NCBI GenBank assembly: GCA_050331715.1
Contig: JBHJGO010000149.1
Span: 37,450 to 101,449, forward strand
Length of the DNA stretch: 64,000 nucleotides
From: JBHJGO01 sp050331715
GTDB taxonomy: Bacteria > Cyanobacteriota > Cyanobacteriia > Cyanobacteriales > Microcoleaceae
Direction of reading: 5' to 3'
How positions within the stretch are numbered: the first letter of the stretch is position 1; every line of letters begins with the position of its first letter. The translations under genes and the position numbers were made by a program. The notes under the pieces were generated by a model. The model had not been told where the DNA came from and did not search any database. It saw only the letters and a program-made list of their open reading frames with translations. Positions 1-9,365 of the stretch are shown piece after piece.

Positions 1-1418
1 GCAGGTTGATCGATATCACTGTGAGCACCTTGCGGCTCGTTGCCACCTCGAATAAATTCGCTACCGTTCAGGTTATAGAACATGCCGGGTTCAAAGTTAT
101 AGGAGGTGTCAGGAGAACGCATTTTCATCTCAACGGCCTTGAATCCAGCTCCACCTTTGGCTCCAAATATCCCCACAGCACCATACTCAGGTAATGTCAA
201 TTCTGGCATAAATTCTGTGGAAAGAGCGTTAGCGCCCATGTCACTAGCAAAACCAGCAAAATAATCCGCTAGGGGAACTGAACCCCCTTCGGCAGTAGAA
301 ACATCGGCAAAATTGATTGACCGGGTGACTAATCTTTCTGCACTAGCCGCCAGCGGATACCATTTGCCCAAAGCATCATCAAATCTAGATTGGGTAGTAA
401 TCATCACTCCCTGAACCTGCTGCGGAACACTGGCAAAATATCCTGCGACCCCCGGTTGAATCGGAATTTCTGGACAGTACGACCAATGGGACAATGCTCC
501 CTGAAGCAGAGACAGGGAATGTACCGGACGAATCGGCGCAGAGGATAGCCCAGAACCTTGCAACATCCCAGAAACAAAAATGCAGCCGAAGCTATGGCCA
601 ATCAGATGAAATTTGACCTCTGGCGCAGCCACCTGCTGTAACTTTTGTAATAACCGAAATCCTGCAACTTCACCAATCTGGCGGGCGCGATGTTTCATCT
701 GCCAGAAAGATAGGGTTCTCAGGGGAGCTAGCAGCCCCCCCCAACTGAAGCCCGAAAAACTAAGCGCCTCCTGACGAGCCGCCGAATAGGTCTGATCTGG
801 ATTAAAGGATTCCCGATCCGCATCGGGAGCCGCTCCAATTCCATCACTGCCTAGAGTTGCTTCCTGATTCAGCGTGCGATAGGCAGTCTCAACCTCCAGC
901 GGCAAATAGTCCGGGGCCAGATTGACCATCGCCGACTGAAAAATGACCTCTAACGCCTGATGCGCTGCAGGTGTGTCGGCAATCCGTTCTGCATATTGCT
1001 TTACCAGATGATTGACGGCTTGGTCAACCAGATTAACAGTGGAATCAATCGTTGTTGTTTTAGAGGGAACAGCCATGGCGCTGGAGGTCAGTTCGTATTC
1101 TCCCCAGGGCTGACTCGGCCAGTGCAACCCCACCAAGCAGGGAAAAAATCCGGGCCGAAGCTGGCGCATTTTCTCTAGATCAGCAGTCTGGGCCAGCATT
1201 GTTTGAATCCAATGGCTATACTGCCGACGGGCTGCTGGAATATCACTCAACCAACCGTGGCTGATGAGGAAAATATCCGTAATCGGTTGTTGCTGTAGCT
1301 GCTGAAGAATTTGATCACTGGTCAACGGATTGGCACTATCAAACCGCTCATTGCCAGACGCATCAAAGGCTACCAAATAGTACTTGAGATTGGTTCCAGG
1401 AATCGTTTCAATCGGCAT
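1..1418 (-). CDS. Alpha/beta-hydrolase (lipase-like) protein, C-terminus cut by window edge
   Basis: The minus strand is open from an ATG at 1418 to the window edge, about 472 codons, with no stop, so the C-terminus is missing. An in-frame TAG lies 18 bases upstream and bounds the start. The product has a lipase-type nucleophile elbow (GHSFG, Ser near residue 276) and an early SHGW segment like the oxyanion-hole strand of alpha/beta hydrolases. No signal peptide is visible, so it is probably cytoplasmic. It starts 18 bp after the stop of the metallophosphatase and is probably the third gene of an operon with DUF1995 and that phosphatase. Substrate unknown; esterase or lipase is inferred from the fold only. 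The catalytic Asp and His could not be fixed. Confidence 0.8.
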   Translation of the reverse strand, partial: MPIETIPGTNLKYYLVAFDASGNERFDSANPLTSDQILQQLQQQPITDIFLISHGWLSDIPAARRQYSHWIQTMLAQTADLEKMRQLRPGFFPCLVGLHWPSQPWGEYELTSSAMAVPSKTTTIDSTVNLVDQAVNHLVKQYAERIADTPAAHQALEVIFQSAMVNLAPDYLPLEVETAYRTLNQEATLGSDGIGAAPDADRESFNPDQTYSAARQEALSFSGFSWGGLLAPLRTLSFWQMKHRARQIGEVAGFRLLQKLQQVAAPEVKFHLIGHSFGCIFVSGMLQGSGLSSAPIRPVHSLSLLQGALSHWSYCPEIPIQPGVAGYFASVPQQVQGVMITTQSRFDDALGKWYPLAASAERLVTRSINFADVSTAEGGSVPLADYFAGFASDMGANALSTEFMPELTLPEYGAVGIFGAKGGAGFKAVEMKMRSPDTSYNFEPGMFYNLNGSEFIRGGNEPQGAHSDIDQP

Positions 1419-1436
1419 GGGAGTTGCGTGGGTTTG

Positions 1437-2273
1437 CTAGAGTTTTATCGGAGACCACCAAGCTCGCCGAGGGGGAGGTTGCGGCGGCTGAAACTGATCC
1501 GTGGCTTCCTCAAGGGACAGTGAACGGCTTTCAGGCCGAAGTACATTCACCTGATGAACCCAGCGATTAGTAAGATCAAGGGCCGTCAACCAACCACTTT
1601 TAGCATGGTAAGCTCCCGTATCAATATCTAACCATCCCTGTCCCCGAACCAGCGATCCAGGATCGATCCCGTCAAAGGTAAAAGTAATTGTATGACCGAT
1701 AATGATTAACTTGTCGGCAAAAAAAGGCTTAGAAATATTGTGAAACTCTCGGCGAATCCAGCACATTTCAGCTTCGGTTTGCTCTGTCACGGGTCGATCT
1801 GGACGCATCCCCGCATGAACCAACCATACATCGCCCAAATCCAAATATGGTTTGAGCTTCCGCATCCACCGGAGATGTTCTCTGGGAATAATTCCCTCAG
1901 TCCTGTAGCTGTCAACTGTTTTATCACACCCGCTGTATAGCCAGGCATCCCACGCCTGGTGGTTATGACCTTCTTCAGGTAGAGCCATCAACATCATCTG
2001 TTCATGATTGCCCATGATGCAGTGATAGGGGCTATTTTTCACAAATTCAACCACTTGCGCACTATCTGGGCCTCGGTCAATTAAGTCCCCCAGAAAATAA
2101 ACCTGATCCTGCTCCCCCGGAGCAACCTGATTCAGTAGTTCCATCAGCCCACCATAATGGCCATGGACATCCCCAATCACAATTCGCCTTGGATGAAGTG
2201 AGCTAGCCGGACTAGATTCAGAACGCGCTGGCTCAAAAGTAATAGGTTCGGACGTAATGGGTTCAGAATTCAT
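1437..2273 (-). CDS. Metallophosphoesterase of the PPP (serine/threonine phosphatase) type
   Basis: The 278-residue protein carries the metal-binding signatures of PPP and bis-tetraphosphatase-like phosphatases: GDVHG (residues 34-38), GDLIDRG (62-68) and GNHE (88-91), followed by conserved histidines (LVHAG, GHT). It is expected to be a soluble dinuclear-metal phosphatase acting on phosphoproteins or dinucleoside polyphosphates; the substrate cannot be told. The first 25 residues are Ser/Glu/Pro-rich and include two copies of EPIT, so the true start could be slightly downstream. Its ATG overlaps the stop of the upstream DUF1995 gene by 4 bp (ATGA), indicating translational coupling. The downstream hydrolase follows after 18 bp. 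Confidence 0.88.
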   Translation of the reverse strand: MNSEPITSEPITFEPARSESSPASSLHPRRIVIGDVHGHYGGLMELLNQVAPGEQDQVYFLGDLIDRGPDSAQVVEFVKNSPYHCIMGNHEQMMLMALPEEGHNHQAWDAWLYSGCDKTVDSYRTEGIIPREHLRWMRKLKPYLDLGDVWLVHAGMRPDRPVTEQTEAEMCWIRREFHNISKPFFADKLIIIGHTITFTFDGIDPGSLVRGQGWLDIDTGAYHAKSGWLTALDLTNRWVHQVNVLRPESRSLSLEEATDQFQPPQPPPRRAWWSPIKL

Positions 2274-3034
2274 CGGCTCAGCGCCCTTAGAAAACTTTGC
2301 AATCCTGCCAGTACCCCTGGTTTTTGAATCGATTTCTGGGGTGAAGTAGACTGGGGTAGATCTGAATCCGTTGCTACATTGATCAGGAGTTGTTCGATCT
2401 GTTCTGCATTTGGTTTTGTTGATTGCCCAGCAATCCGTTGGTACTCTCCGTCAATCTCCCGCCACAGGCCCCAATCTCCTGGATAGCTGCGAAACAGAGC
2501 CGCTGATCCTTCCAACGGCTTGAGGTAATAACAGGACTCAATCGTGCTGATAAATCGCTCTCGCAGTTGCCGGGCCTTGTAGCCAATTCCCACAATCGCA
2601 ATGTCCTCTAGTCGTGGGTTCAATAGGACGATGGGGCGACCATCAGCTAACTGAGATAACTTCTCCACCTGTTCCACCTCGACAGGAGAAGGAGAGATCA
2701 CCAGAAACCGATCGTCCGTTGAATCTAATCGCGTTTCAACAGAGGCCGGGTTAGTTCCTAAATCCGAAATTCTAAAGGGAACTTCGCCCCAGTCTCGCCG
2801 AGCCAGTGCTGCTGCTCCGGTATCTGGAAAGAAGACCTTAAGCTGAGTATCCGGTGCGGCTAGGGCAGGAATAAACTGTCGAGCGATCGCCTGGGCCTGA
2901 AGTTCAATTTCGGGAAAGACGAGTTCGACCTGGAGTAACGGGCAGCCATCTTCCAGGGCCGCAATCGTTGATTGTTTGGCTTGTTCAACGGCTTCTTCGA
3001 TGCTTTTCGGCAAATCAGTGAGAGGAGGGGTCAT
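2270..3034 (-). CDS. DUF1995 family protein
   Basis: The 254-residue soluble protein resembles the DUF1995 family shared by cyanobacteria and plant plastids; the plant members include LPA3-type photosystem II assembly factors. Family-like features are the N-terminal ELVFPEIEL region, the FLVISPSP strand, the VLLNPRLED segment and the SYPGDWGLWRE motif near the C-terminus. No membrane segment or signal peptide is visible. It is first in a minus-strand operon whose next gene overlaps it by 4 bp. A role in photosynthetic complex assembly is an inference from plant homologues only. Confidence 0.8.
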   Translation of the reverse strand: MTPPLTDLPKSIEEAVEQAKQSTIAALEDGCPLLQVELVFPEIELQAQAIARQFIPALAAPDTQLKVFFPDTGAAALARRDWGEVPFRISDLGTNPASVETRLDSTDDRFLVISPSPVEVEQVEKLSQLADGRPIVLLNPRLEDIAIVGIGYKARQLRERFISTIESCYYLKPLEGSAALFRSYPGDWGLWREIDGEYQRIAGQSTKPNAEQIEQLLINVATDSDLPQSTSPQKSIQKPGVLAGLQSFLRALSR

Positions 3035-3399
3035 GGCACTCAGATCTCAGACACCACACTGGAATGTCTGGGTTGTTTACATAGACCGTATTTTAGCGCT
3101 ACTTCTGAGTATTTTTCCTCTACCCACCAGGGTCAGCTTTTGTTGAATCCAGGGGAACTCTAGTAGTTGATGTGCCAGTTTTCAGATTGACCGACCGGAA
3201 AAGGATGAAATTTGAATGTAGACCTAATCTGGGCCTGAACAATTAGCCCCATTTTTAGTCTAAATTAAAGGCTTTTATTGACTAGAGGAGACATCCTCTC
3301 TAGGGCAAAGAAAACACGGTTTTCGTATCGCTATTTGACGAGCTTTTCGGTACAAACACGTACAACTTAAGGACAAAAAACTACAAAAGGAGATCGATA
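3035..3399. other. Intergenic region between divergent genes
   Basis: These 365 bases separate the minus-strand DUF1995 operon from the plus-strand RTX-CAP gene and must hold both promoters. The only clear element is a ribosome-binding site, AAAGGAG, at about 3386-3392, placed for the ATG at 3400. No RNA gene, repeat or small gene with a convincing start was seen. Confidence 0.5.
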
Positions 3400-4467
3400 A
3401 TGGTTCTAGTTCCTGATAATGAAATGGGCTTTTGGATCGGTGAGAACACCGCAGAATCCATTAGTTTATTCCCTGGCCAATTAGATGGTTATCCCTTGGG
3501 TGCATTAACCCTTGGAGGCAACGATACCGTCCAGGGCTCCAGCGATTCGGAACTGGTGATAGGGAATCAAGGCAATGACCAACTCTTCGGCGGTGCAGGC
3601 GACGAGACATTATTTGGGGGAAAAGATAATGATTTGCTTAACGGAGAGGCGGACACTGATGTTCTCTTCGGAAATCTAGGCAATGACACCGTTCAAGGAG
3701 GTGATGGAGACGATAGCCTCTTTGGAGGGAGAGACAATGATGTTCTCTTCGGGGATGCGGGTAATGACACCATCTATGGAGATTTAGGCGCTGACACCTT
3801 GACCGGCGGTAACGGCAGTGATGTGTTTAGTGTGAGAAATGATAGTCAGGGGCCAGATGTAATTACTGACTTTCAGGATGGGGCTGATCTGATTTTGGTT
3901 CCAGACTTTGTTAATTCAGTTGATATCGGAACCAATAGTCTGAATCAAACGGTTGTCACCGTCACTGCGACTGGGGAAGTTCTAACGGTTCTAGAGGGCA
4001 TTCACCCCGATCAGATGAGTGGCGCTGATTTTGCCCAAGCAATCACCGTGAATCCTTCTGACGAGACCAACCCTGAAACTCAAGTCCTCAATCTGACAAA
4101 TGCTTTCCGAGCTGAGAACGGTTTGCCGCCCCTCAGCCTAAATCCTCAACTGGCTATCGCGGCTGAAACCCACAGCAACAACATGGCACAGCAAGATTTC
4201 TTCAGTCATACGGGAGCAGACGGATCGAGTGCTGGCGATCGCGCCCAGGATGCTGGATACAGCTCCTCCTTCGTCGGTGAAAATATTGCCGCAGGTTATA
4301 GCACACCCGAAGCAGTGGTTCAGGGTTGGATCGATAGCCAGGGACATCGGGAGAATCTGCTCAACCCCGATTATGAAGAGATTGGCATTGGTTACGTCCT
4401 GCTCGACAACGATACGGGCACAGTCAACTACAATCACTACTGGACTCAGGTCTTCGGAGCTAGCTAA
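3400..4467 (+). CDS. RTX calcium-binding repeat protein with C-terminal CAP/SCP domain
   Basis: The 355-residue protein has two parts. Residues about 40-145 are RTX nonapeptide repeats of the GGxGxDxLx type (for example GGDGDDSLFGG), which fold into a calcium-loaded beta roll. Residues about 228-355 form a CAP/SCP/PR-1 domain like bacterial YkwD, with the conserved His (FFSHTG) and Glu (VGENIAAGY) and the HRENLLNP segment. There is no Sec signal, as expected for RTX proteins exported by type I secretion, although the repeats are N-terminal here rather than C-terminal. No transporter gene is nearby. The AAAGGAG ribosome-binding site supports the start. The protein is probably extracellular; its activity is unknown. 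Confidence 0.9.
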   Translation: MVLVPDNEMGFWIGENTAESISLFPGQLDGYPLGALTLGGNDTVQGSSDSELVIGNQGNDQLFGGAGDETLFGGKDNDLLNGEADTDVLFGNLGNDTVQGGDGDDSLFGGRDNDVLFGDAGNDTIYGDLGADTLTGGNGSDVFSVRNDSQGPDVITDFQDGADLILVPDFVNSVDIGTNSLNQTVVTVTATGEVLTVLEGIHPDQMSGADFAQAITVNPSDETNPETQVLNLTNAFRAENGLPPLSLNPQLAIAAETHSNNMAQQDFFSHTGADGSSAGDRAQDAGYSSSFVGENIAAGYSTPEAVVQGWIDSQGHRENLLNPDYEEIGIGYVLLDNDTGTVNYNHYWTQVFGAS

Positions 4468-4518
4468 TCGTTGATAACGAACGAGAAGACTATCAATCTC
4501 GATATTGTGTGTATTGTC

Positions 4519-4562
4519 ATTCCCGCCTTGGCACGGCTTACACGAATTGCTTAGGCAGGAAT
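4519..4562. repeat. REP-like palindrome
   Basis: ATTCCCGCCT (4519-4528) pairs with AGGCAGGAAT (4553-4562) at nine of ten positions around a 24-base loop. It lies in the gap between two convergent genes, a usual site for REP-like dispersed palindromes. No second copy was noticed in the window, so dispersal is not shown. Confidence 0.4.
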
Positions 4563-4613
4563 CCCGGCTGTTCCCTAACGCTACCTACGGGTTTAGACTT
4601 AACAAAAACTACT

Positions 4614-4637
4614 AGGGACGTTCTGTTGAACGTCCCT
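4614..4637. terminator. Perfect hairpin between convergent genes
   Basis: AGGGACGTTC (4614-4623) and GAACGTCCCT (4628-4637) form a perfect 10-bp stem with a TGTT loop. It lies between the stop of the RTX-CAP gene (4467) and the stop of the minus-strand membrane gene (4672), so it could end transcription from both sides. There is no strong U-tract on either side, which weakens the call as an intrinsic terminator. Confidence 0.55.
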
Positions 4638-4671
4638 GATGCTCGGGAATAATCCTTGGGAATAACCTAGA

Positions 4672-4974
4672 TTAACCCGCAGTTTGAGGAGCTTGCTGGC
4701 CAAGAATTTCAGGATATTCCGGCTCGGTCTCTTCAGCCGGAACAAACTCGATATGATTTAGAAGAGTTGTAACAAAAGCAAACAGCAAGAACGGCAAGGA
4801 TAGAACAACAATCAGACCCACGGCAGCCAGAGCAAAGATTTGGCGAGAGCTGCTCCAAAGGGCCAGAGCAGAGGCAAGGGTAACAAAAATGACAATCAGC
4901 CAAACCATAATCTGGCCATAGATATCTCCAAACGAGAGGGTGCAATTTACCCGATATTTTTGTAGTGTTTCCAT
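4672..4974 (-). CDS. Small two-helix membrane protein
   Basis: This 100-residue protein has two hydrophobic segments (about residues 20-40 and 45-70) separated by a short polar turn, and an acidic, proline-containing C-terminal tail. The ATG at 4974 is chosen over one 45 bases upstream because AGGA lies just ahead of it and the extra residues look unstructured. I do not recognise a named family. It stands alone, convergent with the RTX-CAP gene. Confidence 0.65.
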   Translation of the reverse strand: METLQKYRVNCTLSFGDIYGQIMVWLIVIFVTLASALALWSSSRQIFALAAVGLIVVLSLPFLLFAFVTTLLNHIEFVPAEETEPEYPEILGQQAPQTAG

Positions 4975-5104
4975 AGTGACATTCCTTAACTTAATTTTGA
5001 AACTGTGACCTGCCGTCACACTATTAGATTTCTAGGTTAAAGGCTGATTTCAAGTTTGGGAAAGAATCTAAACACTTTAACAAGACTTTTTACAAAACTT
5101 ATAA

Positions 5105-5857
5105 TTACTTTTTCTCAGAATTGGATAGGTTCGACCAGGAACCGGTCAAGACCCAATTGCGAACGATAAATCCTGAAACAATCCCTAACAGCAACACGAA
5201 CCAGAATAAATTTGCTGATCGTCCTTCCAGTCCATTGGTTAAATTCATACCAAAGGCGCAGGAAATCGCCGTTAGCGGAAAGAAGATAGCAGCTAGCAAG
5301 TTCAGCCGATGGGTTGCTCTGACGGATGCCAGGCTAAGCCGTGTTTGCTCTTCGGACTTCTTTGCAATCTCGAATTCTAGAGCATTCTTTGTATTCTGAT
5401 AGAGCAAGTCGAGGCTCCGCTCAATTTCCCCAGCCCAATCTCGCAGATCAATGATGTCTCGATCATCCGGAACCGCTTCTCTCGCAGCTTGCAAAGTGGC
5501 ATAAAGATTTTTGGTCGCCCGTTGGAGGGGCGTGATCGTTTCCAAAATTTCAAAATAATCTTCAGAGATCTTTGCAGCTTGGTAGCTGTGGTTGAGTTTC
5601 TCTTCAGCAATACTATATTCCTTAATATGCTTGTTCAGCAGTTGGATGCCGACGCCGCCCTTTCCTGCTTCCCATCGTCCATCGGGCCTACGCCAGAAAA
5701 AAGCACCTACCCGTTGGCGATCGCCGGACTGCGGCACTTTGTGAAGGATTAAAACTAGATGTCCTTCCGCCAACATTGCCCGTTGTTCTCCCGGACTGCG
5801 TTGACCGAATCGATCTCGGATGGTGTCTGGAATAGCCCAGGTTGAAGGAAGTTGCAT
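5105..5857 (-). CDS. CorA-like divalent-cation transporter family protein
   Basis: The 250-residue protein has a cytoplasmic N-terminal domain, a long helical region (about residues 90-180) and two C-terminal membrane helices. The first helix ends in GMN (within AFGMNLTN), the signature of the CorA/MIT ion-channel superfamily. It is shorter than classical CorA (about 320 residues), and its N-terminal domain is not one I recognise as a standard CorA domain, so transport of Mg2+, Co2+ or Ni2+ is inferred. The gene is monocistronic. Confidence 0.72.
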   Translation of the reverse strand: MQLPSTWAIPDTIRDRFGQRSPGEQRAMLAEGHLVLILHKVPQSGDRQRVGAFFWRRPDGRWEAGKGGVGIQLLNKHIKEYSIAEEKLNHSYQAAKISEDYFEILETITPLQRATKNLYATLQAAREAVPDDRDIIDLRDWAGEIERSLDLLYQNTKNALEFEIAKKSEEQTRLSLASVRATHRLNLLAAIFFPLTAISCAFGMNLTNGLEGRSANLFWFVLLLGIVSGFIVRNWVLTGSWSNLSNSEKK

Positions 5858-6307
5858 CAGATTTTCTCCGCTTTATTACCCATTTTAGAATTGCCTTATA
5901 CAGAGGTAGACACTGTGTAATGTTCCTACTCCGTCTAAGAGTGATACTCATTATTCCTCATCAGGCAGAAATAGAAAAATTATGCATTTAAAGCTTCCTA
6001 AAGTAGAGATTTGACAGAGTTAATTTCTTCGAGTTATCATGTGTTATATCAGGCAAAGTCGTATTCAGTACAAAGGTTGCACTACATTAGTTTGAATACA
6101 AGCTCGAATACGAACCAGAACGCAAGCCTAGGTGCAAAATTGCGCCATTATTTTCGCTCTACCGTGGTCGCAGTTTGATAGAGCCGTGTTATAGCAGAAT
6201 TTTCTCAACATTTAGGGCTAAGTTACTCCATCAACAGTGATGGCATAATCAAAGTTTTGATTGATAATTTTTTGACCAACCAAAAGTAGGTAGGGGGTTA
6301 TTTTTAT
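5858..6307. other. Intergenic region, 450 bp
   Basis: This AT-rich gap separates the divergent CorA-like gene and the TPR gene and presumably carries both promoters. A short GC-rich hairpin (GGTGC...GCGCC) is near 6131-6146. No tRNA, repeat array or plausible small gene was seen. The region just ahead of the TPR ATG lacks a strong Shine-Dalgarno sequence. Confidence 0.4.
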
Positions 6308-6820
6308 ATGTCTGTAGAGGCAAGATATCCGGCATGGAAATATCTAGAAATAGTACAAGAATTAGAAAATGAAGAGAAGTGGACTGAAGCAATTGACCTA
6401 TGCAAAGAAGCAGTTCGATTTTATCCGAATGATTCTGATATTCTTTGTTCGCTTGCTGTTATTCAGGATAAGCAAGGAGATGCCGAAGCTGCGGTCATTA
6501 GCTACCAACAATTAGTTAAATCTGATTTAAAACAGCCCATTTGGGTATATCTAAGCTTGGGAAATTTATTAGTAGAGCAAGAAAGATTTGATGAATCGAT
6601 TGCCATTTGTCAAACGGCAAAAAGCTTATATTCAAAGAATCTGAAAATTCACCAACTATTAGGAAGTGTTGCGGAGAAGAAAGGAGATTCATCTCAAGCG
6701 ATAGAGAGCTATTATCGTGTGATTGAGATTAATCCTCAGCGCCCAACATGGCTCTACTTGAGTCTGGGAAGCTTACTAGTAGAACAAGAGAAGTTCGATG
6801 AATCAATTGCTGTTTATTAA
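6308..6820 (+). pseudogene. N-terminal piece of a broken TPR-glycosyltransferase gene
   Basis: This 170-codon piece encodes paired tetratricopeptide repeats with a 69-residue period (WxYLSLGNLLVEQExFDESIA and AIxxYYRVIEINPQ types). It ends at a TAA (6818-6820) in the middle of a repeat. The same frame stays open after the TAA and continues with the next repeat (LAIQVYPNNPRFYQ), so TAA is a nonsense mutation, not the natural end. The intact gene would run to 9365 and fuse a long TPR array to a family 2 glycosyltransferase. TPR arrays of this kind mediate protein contacts in polysaccharide or glycosylation enzymes. Whether the piece is made as a separate protein is unknown. Confidence 0.75.
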
Positions 6821-6982
6821 CTGGCAATTCAAGTTTATCCAAATAATCCAAGATTTTACCAGTCATTAGGAAGTGTTGCGGAGAAGAAAGGAGATTCATC
6901 TCAAGCGATAGAGAACTATTATCGTGCAATCAAGATTGATCCTCAACGACCAATCTGGCTTTATCTGAGCCTAGGGAATCTT

Positions 6983-7735
6983 TTGACGGACATGGAAAGA
7001 TTTGATGAATGTGCTACTCTCTATCAATCAGCTATCGAAGTTTATCCAGACGATTCAAGGCTTTATCAGGCCCTGGGTGTCGTCGCAGCGAAAGGCGGTA
7101 ATGTAGAGGCAGCGATTGAAAACTACTATCATGCCATTTCAGCTAATCCTCAGCAACCTATTTGGATTTACTCAACCTTGGGTCTGTTGCTGAGAGAGCA
7201 AAATTTGTTTGATCAATCCATTGCGATTCATCAAGCATCCGTTGAGCTCTATCCAGACCATCCCGAGCCCTATCGGCTACTAGGAGCCACCCAGGAAAAA
7301 GCTGGGGATACTGCTGGGGCGATTGCCAGTTATCAACAACTGATCACCATACAGCCTGAGCAAAACTTGTGGGCCTATCTATCATTAGGACAGTTACTTG
7401 AGCATCAAGATTGTTTTGATGAATCTATTGCGGTTTATAAAACCGCCATCCAAACTTTTCCAGACAATACTGCTGAAATCTATCGATTGATGGGAACCGC
7501 TCAAAATCGGGCGAACAATTTTGAAGATGCCGTTTACAGCTATCGTCAAGCTATTGAACTAGAACCGAAAGAACATCCCTGGGTTTACACAACTTTGGGA
7601 CAACTGCTTGAGGAACAAGATGAGATTGATGAAGCAATTGCTCTCTATGAAGCAGCCGCTAAGTATCATCCGAAGCATGACGGTCTCCAAAGGATGTTAG
7701 GACTTGCGCAAAAAAAAAGGAAATGTAGAAGCTGA
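6983..7735 (+). pseudogene. Middle TPR piece of the broken TPR-glycosyltransferase gene
   Basis: This 250-codon piece continues the paired TPR array in the same frame as 6308-6820; it is open from 6821, and TTG at 6983 is merely the first possible start. It contains about three and a half 69-residue double repeats. It ends artificially: at a run of nine A residues (7710-7718) the TPR pattern moves to another frame (LGLAQKK continues as KGNVEAEITAY in the frame of 7704-9365). Losing one A, or gaining two, would restore the fusion. Independent translation from TTG is doubtful because no good ribosome-binding site precedes it. Confidence 0.72.
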
Positions 7736-9365
7736 AATTACTGCTTACAAGCGGTGTATTGAGCTCAATCCAGAACAGAATTTTTGGATTTACTTTAACC
7801 TAGGCGTGCTGCTGAGCCAACAGGGAAAAATAGAGGAGGCAATTCACTTCTACCAGCAAGTAGTTAAAATACAACCCAAATCTTTCAATGCATACTTTCT
7901 CAGACGAGCTGAGTTCTTTTTTCAACAAGGTGACCTGGAACAAGCGCTTTGTATGTATCAACAAACTGTCACTTTGTCCCACGAGTGGCAGGACGAAATC
8001 AATGAATATTCCATTACTTCTCAGTCACCAGACATAGTGCCACGTATCTGCATCGTAACTCCTGTTTTCAACGGTGAGGCATATATTGATGAAACGATAT
8101 ACAGCATTGTGACTCAAGCGGGCCACTTTTATATTCGCTATCACATCCAAGATGGTCAATCGAGCGACACCACACTAGACAAAGTAAAAGCTTGGCAACG
8201 GCGTTTACAGGACAACCAGATGCCCTTGCTCTGTAAAGGAATCGAATTCACCTTTGCCTGTGCATCTGATCGAGGAATGTATGATGCGATCAATCAAGCT
8301 GTCGCAAACATCAATTTAGAGGATCATGACTACATGACCTGGATTAATGCAGATGATCGCCTAGCTCCGGGTGCGCTGGCGGCAGTAGCCGACATTTTCA
8401 CGACCTTTGATCGAATCCACTGGTTAGGAGGTCGGGCATCTCTAATCAATGATCAAGGCATTACAACTCATCTGCATAGTCCAGCTCCCTTCAGTCAGCG
8501 AGCGATCGCCGCAGGTCTGCATGATGGTAGAAAACTCCCATTTATTATGCAGGAAGGGACGTTTTGGCGAGGATGGCTATGGCGAAAAGTGAATGGTGTC
8601 CGAGATTCCTTGAAATTAGCAGGAGACTACGATCTGTGGAAACGATTTGCTCAGGATACCAACTATGTTCTAGTGGATACTGTCTTGGCAACTCATCGCC
8701 GTAGACCTGGACAGCTTTCCGGCGCGATGGAGTCGTATCACGCTGAAGTTGATACGGTGCTGAGTGAGGTAGGGCTTGATCTTTATGAAGAAACCTGGGA
8801 AACCTTCAGCCATCCATCAGAAATTGAACGTGATCAGGCGAGGCAGGATTTTAGTGGAAGGGTGCTGAGGTACGACAACAAACTTCAGTCCTGGCGCTAT
8901 TCCCGATTTTCCTACATACAACATCTCAATCCCTCAATTGTTGTATCGGCTAATGAAACACAAACTGCAATCCCAGCCTCGTTCGGCAAAGGCTTTGGTG
9001 TAATAGAGAGTGGCAATCCCATCAAACATTTGCCCGATGGAATCCGGTGGACGTTAGCCAGGAATAGTGAGCTGGGATTTGATATCAAACTTCCTGGACA
9101 TTACGAAATCCAACTCATTTGCCAAATCTTCGATCCGATCTCCGTTAGTTTCATTCGAGATGATCAAATTATCTCCTTCAAGGACTTACCCATTACAAAC
9201 CACGACTGTACGTGTAAAATCACTGCCAACATAGTATTTCCGACAGGTCAGAATACTGTTCAGTTGAGGGTTATCTATAAACACAATCCTAGGGCAGGTC
9301 GTATGCTCGTCTTTTCCTGTGAAGCTATCTTCAAACTACCCAGTAGAGTGGGTTCTGATGGTTAA
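7704..9365 (+). CDS. Family 2 glycosyltransferase with N-terminal TPRs (C-terminal part of broken gene)
   Basis: The frame encodes two to three further TPRs (residues about 5-95), then a GT-A glycosyltransferase domain of family 2 (residues about 113-330). Visible features are the nucleotide-sugar strand (CIVTPVFNGEAYID), an SDRGMYDAINQ segment and the metal-binding region WINADDRL. About 150 residues of unassigned C-terminal sequence follow. Transfer of a sugar to a polysaccharide or protein is inferred; the acceptor is unknown. The apparent ATG at 7704 overlaps the A9 run and lies inside a TPR, so the natural start is the one at 6308. The gene end overlaps the convergent ribE by 4 bp. Confidence 0.8.
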   Translation: MRKKKGNVEAEITAYKRCIELNPEQNFWIYFNLGVLLSQQGKIEEAIHFYQQVVKIQPKSFNAYFLRRAEFFFQQGDLEQALCMYQQTVTLSHEWQDEINEYSITSQSPDIVPRICIVTPVFNGEAYIDETIYSIVTQAGHFYIRYHIQDGQSSDTTLDKVKAWQRRLQDNQMPLLCKGIEFTFACASDRGMYDAINQAVANINLEDHDYMTWINADDRLAPGALAAVADIFTTFDRIHWLGGRASLINDQGITTHLHSPAPFSQRAIAAGLHDGRKLPFIMQEGTFWRGWLWRKVNGVRDSLKLAGDYDLWKRFAQDTNYVLVDTVLATHRRRPGQLSGAMESYHAEVDTVLSEVGLDLYEETWETFSHPSEIERDQARQDFSGRVLRYDNKLQSWRYSRFSYIQHLNPSIVVSANETQTAIPASFGKGFGVIESGNPIKHLPDGIRWTLARNSELGFDIKLPGHYEIQLICQIFDPISVSFIRDDQIISFKDLPITNHDCTCKITANIVFPTGQNTVQLRVIYKHNPRAGRMLVFSCEAIFKLPSRVGSDG

